From Amycolatopsis marina (lineage in GTDB: Bacteria > Actinomycetota > Actinomycetes > Mycobacteriales > Pseudonocardiaceae): a DNA stretch of 64,000 nucleotides. The position numbers were made by a program, and so were the translations under genes. The notes under the pieces were generated by a model, which saw only the letters and a list, made by a program, of their open reading frames with translations, was not told the DNA's origin and made no database searches. Where the stretch lies: the NCBI RefSeq assembly GCF_900111885.1, contig NZ_FOKG01000003.1, forward strand, positions 1 through 64,000, read 5' to 3'. The first letter of the stretch is position 1. Each line of letters starts with the position of its first letter. This document shows positions 58,371 to 64,000 of the stretch, piece by piece.

Positions 58371-59606
58371 GTGAGCACGGACGACACCACGCACCGGCAG
58401 GGCGGGACCGTGACCGCCGTCGCGGCCGGCGGACGGGGAACCACACCGCGGCAGGTCGGGCTGATCTGGGCGTTGCTGGTCCTCAACACGCTCGGTTCCA
58501 CCGGTGCCGTCACGGTGGTCCCGATCCCGCGCCTGGTCACCCAGGTGCTGACGATGGGCGCGCTGGTGCTCGCGTTCGGGCTGGCCCTGCTGATCAACAC
58601 CCGGCTGCGGGTGCGACCGAGCGCCTACCTGCTCCTGCTCACCCTGATGGTCCTGGTCAGCGTGATCGCCAGCGCGAATCTGGAATCGGGCTTCGGCGCA
58701 CTGTTCCGCTGTGCGCGCTTCGCGATGTTCGTCGGGACGCTGTGGCTGCTCACGAGATGGTGGGACGGCACGCTCACCTTCGTGCGGCACCACATCCGGG
58801 TGCTCGCCGTGGTGCTGCTCACCGTGGGACTGGGCGCGCTCATCTCCCCGGGACTGGCCTTCCCGGACAGCTACGGCGGCAGACTCGTCGGCGCGCTGTG
58901 GCCGCTGACGGCTCCGCAGGTCGGCCAGTACGCCGCGATCACGGCGGGCCTGACCCTGTTGCTCTGGCTCGCGCGGCGCACCGATGGCCGCAGCGCCGCG
59001 CTGATCGCCCTTCCGGCGATCGGCATGCTCCTGCTCAGCCACACGCGAACGGCCGCCGTCGGGCTCGTCGCCGCCCTGCTGGCAGGCGGCCTCTCCCTCA
59101 CCCTGACCAGCGCCCGTGCCCGCAAGGTGTTCACCTGGGGCGTCGCCGTGGCCGGGGTCGCCGCCGTGGCGGCGGGCCCCGCGGTCCAGGCCTGGTTCCA
59201 GCGTGGCCAGACCGAGGAGAACTTCACCAACCTCACCGGCAGGGCGAAGGTGTGGGACGCCCTGCTGGCCGCACCCCGGACGACGAGTGAGTACGTGTTC
59301 GGCGTCGGCCTGACGGACAAGTCGTTCGACGGGCTCCCGATCGACAGCAGCTGGCTGGCGGTCTACCACGAACAGGGCTACCTGGGCGTCGCGATCCTGG
59401 TGGCCTTCCTGCTCACCCTGGTGGTGGTCGCGGCGCTGCGGCCGCCTTCGGTGTCGCGGTCCTGCGCGATCTTCCTGATCGTCTACTGCCTCACCACGTC
59501 CTACACGGAGGCCGGGCTCGGCGACGCCTCGCCGTACCTGCTGCACCTCGCCGTCGCCTGTGCCCTGCTGGCCCGGCCTGCGACTTCGGAAGTGGTGAGG
59601 GCATGA
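58371..59606 (+). CDS. O-antigen ligase/polymerase-type membrane protein
   Basis: The 411-aa protein has ten to twelve hydrophobic segments and the Wzy_C/O-antigen-ligase features: a TRTAAVGLVAALL helix after the central spans and an outside loop with NFTNLTGRAKVWDALL ending in the HEQGYLGVAIL helix. It would polymerise repeat units on the outer face. GTG at 58371 directly follows the beta-helix gene stop. No Wzx flippase lies in the window. Confidence 0.85.
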   Translation: MSTDDTTHRQGGTVTAVAAGGRGTTPRQVGLIWALLVLNTLGSTGAVTVVPIPRLVTQVLTMGALVLAFGLALLINTRLRVRPSAYLLLLTLMVLVSVIASANLESGFGALFRCARFAMFVGTLWLLTRWWDGTLTFVRHHIRVLAVVLLTVGLGALISPGLAFPDSYGGRLVGALWPLTAPQVGQYAAITAGLTLLLWLARRTDGRSAALIALPAIGMLLLSHTRTAAVGLVAALLAGGLSLTLTSARARKVFTWGVAVAGVAAVAAGPAVQAWFQRGQTEENFTNLTGRAKVWDALLAAPRTTSEYVFGVGLTDKSFDGLPIDSSWLAVYHEQGYLGVAILVAFLLTLVVVAALRPPSVSRSCAIFLIVYCLTTSYTEAGLGDASPYLLHLAVACALLARPATSEVVRA

Positions 59607-60853
59607 GCGACCGTCCGTTGCGGGTTCTCGTGGTGCACAACAGGTACCGCTCCGAGCAGCCGAGCGGGGAGAACAACGTCGTCGACCAGGAAACCGCGCT
59701 GCTGGCGGGCGCTGGCCATCGGGTCGAGTCGTTCGAGCGGCGCAGCGACGACATCGCCGCGATGTCCCTGTTCGGCAAGGCCACCGTCCCGGTGCGGGTG
59801 CCCTGGAACCCGGCGGTGCGCGCCGAACTCACCGCGCTGCTGCGGGCACGGCGACCGGACATCGTGCACATCCACAACACGTTCCCGCTGCTGTCGCCGT
59901 CGGTGCTGGCCGCCTGCGCCGACGCGGGCGTGCCCGCGGTCGCGACGCTGCACAACTACACGATGACCTGCGCGCCGGGCACGTTGTACCGCGACGGCAG
60001 GGTGTGCACGGACTGCGTCGGCGGCTCGCCGTTGCCGGCCGTCCGCAACGGCTGCTATCGCGGCTCCCGGCTCGCCACCGTGCCACTGGCGATCGGCATG
60101 GCCGCCAACCGCGAGCGCTGGTGGTCGGGAGTGGCCCGGTTCTTCTGCATTTCCGACGCGCAGCGGCAGATCCTCGTGCACGCGGGCATGCCGGAGCAGC
60201 GGCTGGCGGTGAAGCACAACTTCGTCACCGACCCCGGCGCGGTGCGCACCGGGCCCGGCGAGCACGTGCTCTACCTCGGCAGGCTCACCGAGGAGAAGGG
60301 CGTGCGACTGCTGATGACGGCGTGGGACGCGGTGCGCGACCGGTCGGCGCCGCGGGTGCCGCTCGTGCTGGCGGGCACCGGCCCGCTGGAGGACGAGGTG
60401 CGCCGGTGGGCCGACGGTCGCGCGGACGTGCGGTACCTGGGTCTGCGGGACAAGGCCGAGTGCCGGGAACTCGCCGCGCGAGCCATGGCGATGGTCGCGC
60501 CGTCGACCTGGCTGGAGACCTTCGGCCTCGTGGTCGTGGAGGCGATGGCGGCCGGTGTCCCGACCGTGGCCGCGGCGCACGGCGCGTTCGTCGAACTGGT
60601 GGCGGACGGCCGGACCGGTCTGCTGCACCGCCCCGGTGACCCGGTGGCGTTGGCGAACTGCCTGCGGCGGGTGCTGGTGGACCCGGCTGCCGCACGGGAC
60701 ATGGGCACCGCGGCCCGGCTGCGGTACGAGGAGGGCTTCACCCCCGCGGTGGGGCTGCGGCGGCTGATCGCGGGCTACGAGTCGGTGCTCAGCGAGGCCC
60801 CGGCGGAAACCGGCGGAGAGGCGGGCGGGCATGGCACGCAGACTGTGCGATGA
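59603..60853 (+). CDS. GT4-family glycosyltransferase
   Basis: The 416-aa GT-B enzyme has the N-terminal VVHNRYRSEQPSGENNVVDQE motif, a Cys-rich insert (TCAPGTLYRDGRVCTDC, likely a metal site), YLGRLTEEKGVRLL and the donor-binding EAMAAGVPTVAAAHGA. ATG overlaps the previous stop (ATGA). It belongs to the polysaccharide operon; the sugar donor is unknown. Confidence 0.9.
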   Translation: MSDRPLRVLVVHNRYRSEQPSGENNVVDQETALLAGAGHRVESFERRSDDIAAMSLFGKATVPVRVPWNPAVRAELTALLRARRPDIVHIHNTFPLLSPSVLAACADAGVPAVATLHNYTMTCAPGTLYRDGRVCTDCVGGSPLPAVRNGCYRGSRLATVPLAIGMAANRERWWSGVARFFCISDAQRQILVHAGMPEQRLAVKHNFVTDPGAVRTGPGEHVLYLGRLTEEKGVRLLMTAWDAVRDRSAPRVPLVLAGTGPLEDEVRRWADGRADVRYLGLRDKAECRELAARAMAMVAPSTWLETFGLVVVEAMAAGVPTVAAAHGAFVELVADGRTGLLHRPGDPVALANCLRRVLVDPAAARDMGTAARLRYEEGFTPAVGLRRLIAGYESVLSEAPAETGGEAGGHGTQTVR

Positions 60854-61955
60854 GGACAACTATCCCGCCGCGCTCCTCGCGGTGGCCGGTTACGGGCTCG
60901 CGGAGGCGACGCGGCCGTTCCCGACTGCCGCGCTGGACGACGCGGCGTGGGACCGGCTGCTGGAGGCCGCCCGGACCCACCGGTTGATCGGCCAGCTGCG
61001 CGCCGCCGCCGATGCCGGGACGATGCCCGCCACGCGGGAGCAGACCGCGCGGGTGCGCACCGCGCACCGGTCGATCCTGCTGCGGGTGTTGTCGCTGGAG
61101 GCCGAACTGGTCGGCGTCGCGGAGCTGTTGGGCGCGGCCGGTGTCGAGTTCAGGGTGCTCAAGGGCAGCTCCTTCGCGCAGCTGGACTACCCGCAGACCG
61201 CGCTGCGCTCGTTCATCGACCTCGACATCCTGGTCCGCGCCGACGACATCGACCACGCGGTCGCGGCACTGACCGAAGCGGGCTTCGCGCGAACTCTCGC
61301 GCAACCCCGGCCGGGCTTCGATCGCAGGTTCGACAAGGGCACGACGCTGCGGAACCCGAAGGGTTTCGAACTGGATCTACATCGGACGTTCGTGCTCGGT
61401 CCGTGGGGTGTGCTGGTCGATCTGGCCGAGTTGTGGCGCGAGGGTGAGACGTTCGGGGTGGGTGGCCGGACACTGACCGCCCTGTCGCGGCCGAACCGGT
61501 TCCTGCACGCGTGTTATCACGCGGCACTCGGTGACTGGCCGCTGCGACTGGGCTCGCTGCGCGACGTCGCGCAGCTGCTGCCGCACACCGACGCCGAGGG
61601 CGCCGCGCTGATCGGGACGGCCGAGCGCTGGGGGGTGCGCGCGGTGGTGGCGGCCGCCGTCGCCGACGCCACCCGCCTGCTCGGCCTCGAACTGTCCTGC
61701 GCGTTCACCGAATGGGCGCGCACCTACGTGCCGAACCGGCAGGAGGAGGGCTGGCTGGCCCTGCACACGCACGCGCACAAGACCTTCGCCGCACAGGCGA
61801 TCGCGACCGTCCCCGTGCTCCCGAGCCTGCGGGACAAGGCGGCCTACCTGCGCGCCCTCGTACTGCCGGACACCAGGTACACCGAGGGCAGGCACGCCTC
61901 CGCCCTCTCCCGCTTCCGCTTCGCACTCCGCGAAGCCCGCCGCGGCCGCGGCTGA
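60831..61955 (+). CDS. NTP_transf_5-family nucleotidyltransferase-like protein
   Basis: The 374-aa protein has the nucleotidyltransferase pattern VLKGSSFAQLDYP (KGSS 111-114) and RSFIDLDILVR (Asp130, Asp132), then FELDLH. The family (PF14907 as I recall it) is often found in polysaccharide and RiPP loci, including lasso-peptide clusters, without a proven substrate. It overlaps the GT4 gene by 23 nt and converges on the lasso cyclase; either system could use it. Confidence 0.8.
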   Translation: MARRLCDEDNYPAALLAVAGYGLAEATRPFPTAALDDAAWDRLLEAARTHRLIGQLRAAADAGTMPATREQTARVRTAHRSILLRVLSLEAELVGVAELLGAAGVEFRVLKGSSFAQLDYPQTALRSFIDLDILVRADDIDHAVAALTEAGFARTLAQPRPGFDRRFDKGTTLRNPKGFELDLHRTFVLGPWGVLVDLAELWREGETFGVGGRTLTALSRPNRFLHACYHAALGDWPLRLGSLRDVAQLLPHTDAEGAALIGTAERWGVRAVVAAAVADATRLLGLELSCAFTEWARTYVPNRQEEGWLALHTHAHKTFAAQAIATVPVLPSLRDKAAYLRALVLPDTRYTEGRHASALSRFRFALREARRGRG

Positions 61956-62029
61956 CTCGGCAGATCCCCGGCCCGAGTTTGCAGATCCGGGGCCCGACTT
62001 GGCACTTCCGGCGGCCGAGTTCGCAGTTC
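61954..62029 (-). repeat. 21-bp tandem repeat array between convergent stop codons
   Basis: Read on the minus strand: GAACTGCGAACTCGGCCGCCG, GAAGTGCCAAGTCGGGCCCCG, GATCTGCAAACTCGGGCCGGG and a partial unit. The array runs exactly from the stop of the nucleotidyltransferase gene to the stop of the cyclase gene, overlapping each by 2 nt. Confidence 0.88.
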
Positions 62030-63173
62030 AGGCGCTCCGGGCCGCCCGGTCGGACGCCAGCCACGCCTGCTGCAGCAGTGCCATGGACGGCGCGTGCGGG
62101 GTGTGGGAGAGCCAGTTCGCCCGAAGTGCCTCCGGATCGACGAGCTCGGGATCGACTCCGCCGCCGGTCCAGCCGCGGGCGAACTCCCTGGCGTGTTCGG
62201 TGAAGACCGCGTTGGTGAAGACCGCCTTGGTGCCACGCTCGAACACCGCCTGGGGCAACAGGTCGTCGAACAGGTGACGCATCGTGGCGGTCCGGCCGCT
62301 CCAGCCCCAGAACCCCGCCGCCGTGGCCACCGAGACGACCAGCTCGGGCTCCGCGAACATCTGGACGTACTCGACGTCGATCTCGGCTCCCAGCACCCGG
62401 ATCGATTCGTAGGACCGCCTCGCGCACCGCCTGATGGTGAACTGCCAGGCGTTCCTGCCCGCGTGCAGCGCGTACGCGGCGGCATCGGCGGCATCCCTGC
62501 GCGCCAGCAGCGCCTCGACCGGCGCACGCAGCCACGGACGCCGGTAGCGCTGCCGCAGCGCCGTGTGCGAGCGCGTCCGCGCCGGCGCCAATGCCCGCAC
62601 GACGTCCTGGTAGACCCCCGGGCGCACGCGGCCTCGCGCCTTGATCGACTTGGTCAGCGGGGTGATGCGCTTGAGCCCGAAGAGTTCGTCACCGCCCTCC
62701 CCGGTCAGCAGCACGCCGCCCCGCGCGAGGTCCATCATCCGCCAGGTCGGGGCGAAGTTCGGCGACCACACGATGCCGTGCCTGCGCAGCAACGGCGCGG
62801 CGATCGGCCCGATGGGATCGTGTTCGTCGTGCACGGTCAGCGTGACGCGCTCGGCGATCCCGAGGTGGTCCAGCACTGCGTGCTGCCACTCGGCCTCGTT
62901 CGACTTCGGCGCGTCCGGATAGGTCAGCGTGACCGGAATCGGCAGGGGCAGCCCCTCCCGGCGGGCAGCCGCCACCGCGGCGGCCAGTACCACCGAGGAG
63001 TCCCGTCCGCCGGAGAACGCGACCAGGCACGGCGACCGCCGCAGATGCCGCACCAGGAGCCGGTCGAGCACGCGGCGAGGGCCGTCGCCAGCGGCGGAGG
63101 GGAACGGCACGTCGTCGTATCCGTTGACCCAGCCGCCCGCGATCTCCAACGGGTCCATTGCGTACACGCTCAC
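62028..63173 (-). CDS. Lasso-peptide cyclase-like asparagine synthetase homologue (no glutaminase domain)
   Basis: The 381-aa protein keeps the ATP-pyrophosphatase fold of asparagine synthetase: SGGRDSS (54-60), GGDELFGLKR and EVYVQMFAEPELV-like helical ending with WSGRTATMRHLFDDLLP. It lacks the Ntn amidotransferase half and Cys2, as expected for lasso cyclases that adenylate a side-chain carboxylate of the core peptide and close a macrolactam. GTG at 63173 is chosen because AGGAAAGG ends 6 nt upstream. It follows the precursor gene by 82 nt. Another amide-forming role is possible but the neighbour fits a lasso system. Confidence 0.82.
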   Translation of the reverse strand: MSVYAMDPLEIAGGWVNGYDDVPFPSAAGDGPRRVLDRLLVRHLRRSPCLVAFSGGRDSSVVLAAAVAAARREGLPLPIPVTLTYPDAPKSNEAEWQHAVLDHLGIAERVTLTVHDEHDPIGPIAAPLLRRHGIVWSPNFAPTWRMMDLARGGVLLTGEGGDELFGLKRITPLTKSIKARGRVRPGVYQDVVRALAPARTRSHTALRQRYRRPWLRAPVEALLARRDAADAAAYALHAGRNAWQFTIRRCARRSYESIRVLGAEIDVEYVQMFAEPELVVSVATAAGFWGWSGRTATMRHLFDDLLPQAVFERGTKAVFTNAVFTEHAREFARGWTGGGVDPELVDPEALRANWLSHTPHAPSMALLQQAWLASDRAARSA

Positions 63174-63255
63174 GGGTTGCCTTTCCTGGTCCCGCATCCG
63201 TTCGGGCGGATATGCCCGCGGGGCCGTCGTCCATTTCCGGCCCCGCGGCACACCG

Positions 63256-63396
63256 TCAGGAGTAGTTGTCGTCGTCACCGAGAATGGGCAGGATCCAGGT
63301 GAGACTGTCGGCTTCCTTGCCGAACAAGTTCGCCTGAGTCAGCTCCGTGACCGATCCCAGCATGGAGATCTCCGGTGCCTCGTATGGCTTGCGCAT
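63256..63396 (-). CDS. Lasso-peptide-type precursor, 46 aa
   Basis: ATG at 63396 is preceded by GAGGAGGTGTAC, one of the best ribosome sites in the window. The leader reads MRKPYEAPEISMLGSVTELT, matching the lasso leader consensus Y-x2-P-x-(L/I)-x3-G-x5-T. With Thr20 as the -2 residue the core starts at Ala22: ANLFGKEAD then SLTWILPILG and DDDNYS. Ring closure could use Glu7 or Asp9 of the core. The acidic C-terminus ending in Ser resembles paeninodin-type peptides, whose terminal Ser is phosphorylated. No Cys, so no disulfide. Maturation genes B1/B2 are not in the window. Confidence 0.8.
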   Translation of the reverse strand: MRKPYEAPEISMLGSVTELTQANLFGKEADSLTWILPILGDDDNYS

Positions 63397-63789
63397 GTAC
63401 ACCTCCTCACACGCATAGATCGGACAAGCTCGACCCTGAGACCGAAGGTGACTTCCCGTCACTTTCGGCCCCATTTTCGTAGAGAAAAAACACACGCGGG
63501 CGATCTGGCTGAGCACTGTTTCTTGTACAAGTCGGGTGATGCACAGTCGTTGGTTCATCTGCTGCTTGTGTCTCACCCGCATACGCCCGCCACGAGCCGG
63601 CCTCCGCAAGCTCCGGCCGCCTCCTGTCGGTCGCATTGTGCATAACCCTCACGGTAGTGGATTCGGGCATTCAGCCGATCTGTTACACCCGAACGCAATA
63701 TTTACCAGTCGGTGACGCAACCGGTATCCCAGTGCTCAGATCGGTTCCGTTTTTCCGGAAGTCAGCCTGAACGCGGCTACGCTGCAGCA
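63397..63789. promoter_or_regulatory. Divergent intergenic region of the lasso locus
   Basis: The 393-bp gap separates the precursor gene from the divergent gene at the right edge. An 11-bp hairpin (CCGAAGGTGAC/GTCACTTTCGG, one mismatch, 63442-63468) lies in the precursor's presumed leader, with an A-rich run (63480-63490) beyond it. No promoter hexamers are certain, and open frames in the gap look like chance. Confidence 0.35.
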
Positions 63790-64000
63790 GTGCATCCGGT
63801 CAGAATCCTGAAGTCAGCGACGGCGACGCCGCGACTGATCGTGGCCGCGGCCGGAGAGGTGGGCCGGGCCGACCGGGCAGGCGCCCTGGTCGCCTCGGTC
63901 TACCAGGTCATCGGGGCGGGATCGGCGCTCGGCGTGGTCGCGGCGGGCAAACTGACCTTCGACGCGCTGCTCACCCCGGAACAGGCCGCGCTCGGCCTGA
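63790..64000 (+). CDS. Start of a divergent gene, possibly an ABC exporter; cut by window
   Basis: An open frame from GTG at 63790 runs off the edge with 70 codons: VHPVRILKSATATPRL, ADRAGALVASVYQVIGAG and a hydrophobic helix. The text is compatible with the first membrane span of an ABC transporter, a usual neighbour of lasso genes, but too short to prove. No ribosome site is visible before the GTG, so the true start may differ. Confidence 0.4.
   Translation, partial: MHPVRILKSATATPRLIVAAAGEVGRADRAGALVASVYQVIGAGSALGVVAAGKLTFDALLTPEQAALGL

Noticed and set aside
38206..62029. 21-bp arrays as possible CRISPR
   Set aside because: Units are contiguous without spacers and there are no cas genes.
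63256..63294. Alternative lasso core starting at Ile35 with Thr33 as the -2 residue
   Set aside because: It would give Asp at positions 7-9, but the leader would be unusually long and the tail after the ring only 3-5 residues; the Thr20 site fits the leader consensus better.
63407..63670. 87-codon minus-strand frame upstream of the lasso precursor
   Set aside because: No ribosome site, no recognisable leader or domain, and it overlaps the presumed promoter and leader hairpin.

Overview
The window is high-GC actinobacterial DNA. Gene content and order point to a member of the Pseudonocardiaceae, perhaps Amycolatopsis-like; this is inferred from the ribosomal neighbourhood and repeat style, not from any database search. 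Many starts are GTG, and nearly every real gene has long spurious open frames on the opposite strand.

Left end (1-16.5 kb), mostly minus strand. The core translation/transcription block reads tRNA-Trp, secE, nusG, rplK, rplA, then an alpha/beta hydrolase and a proline-rich membrane protein, then rplJ, rplL and the Mce-type ABC ATPase (mkl/mlaF-like, cut by the window edge). On the plus strand lie an aspartate aminotransferase, a DUF1648 protein and an SGNH hydrolase. Further right on the minus strand are hadB and hadA (MaoC-fold dehydratase pair), a secreted streptogrisin-type protease, rpmG (too short for routine ORF calling), tRNA-Met, tRNA-Thr and a membrane GAF/degenerate-GGDEF/EAL protein.

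Middle (16.5-44.7 kb). lon sits behind a clear HspR-type (HAIR) operator. It is followed by a Tat-exported DUF839 protein, DedA, a NarL-type two-component pair, GNAT, epoxide hydrolase, dodecin, and a Rieske oxygenase/reductase (vanAB-like) locus with its own MFS transporter, a 59-aa middle gene and an IclR regulator. Next come thioredoxin, a decayed locus where a truncated, frameshifted histidine kinase abuts a truncated ABC permease, a BCCT transporter, PduO-type adenosyltransferase, a cation exchanger, tRNA-Tyr, yajQ, a BNR/sialidase-like secreted protein, rmlA, htpX, a YVTN propeller, an F420-type oxidoreductase and a BtrH_N/DUF4872 protein.

Right end (44.7-62 kb) is one long plus-strand surface-polysaccharide operon with overlapping or tightly packed genes: an AlgD-like nucleotide-sugar dehydrogenase, GT4, two Wzz-like proteins with kinase-like but Walker-A-less C-termini, glutamine-dependent asparagine synthase, a two-domain oxidoreductase, heparinase II/III, a parallel beta-helix lipoprotein, a Wzy/ligase-type membrane protein, a second GT4 and an NTP_transf_5 nucleotidyltransferase. 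The set suggests a uronate-containing exopolysaccharide.

The last 2 kb hold the most interesting unit: a minus-strand lasso-peptide-type locus made of a 46-aa precursor with a perfect ribosome binding site and a short asparagine-synthetase-like cyclase lacking the glutaminase domain. A divergent gene runs off the right edge. The recognition protein and leader peptidase expected for this class are not in the window.

Four families of intergenic repeats recur. Most copies sit just after or across stop codons: a GCACTTTCCCGGGAAAGTGC palindrome in pairs 62-64 bp apart, a TTAGCGGGCTAAATGC hairpin, a 21-bp tandem unit in two arrays, and a 53-bp direct repeat carrying a perfect Shine-Dalgarno sequence.
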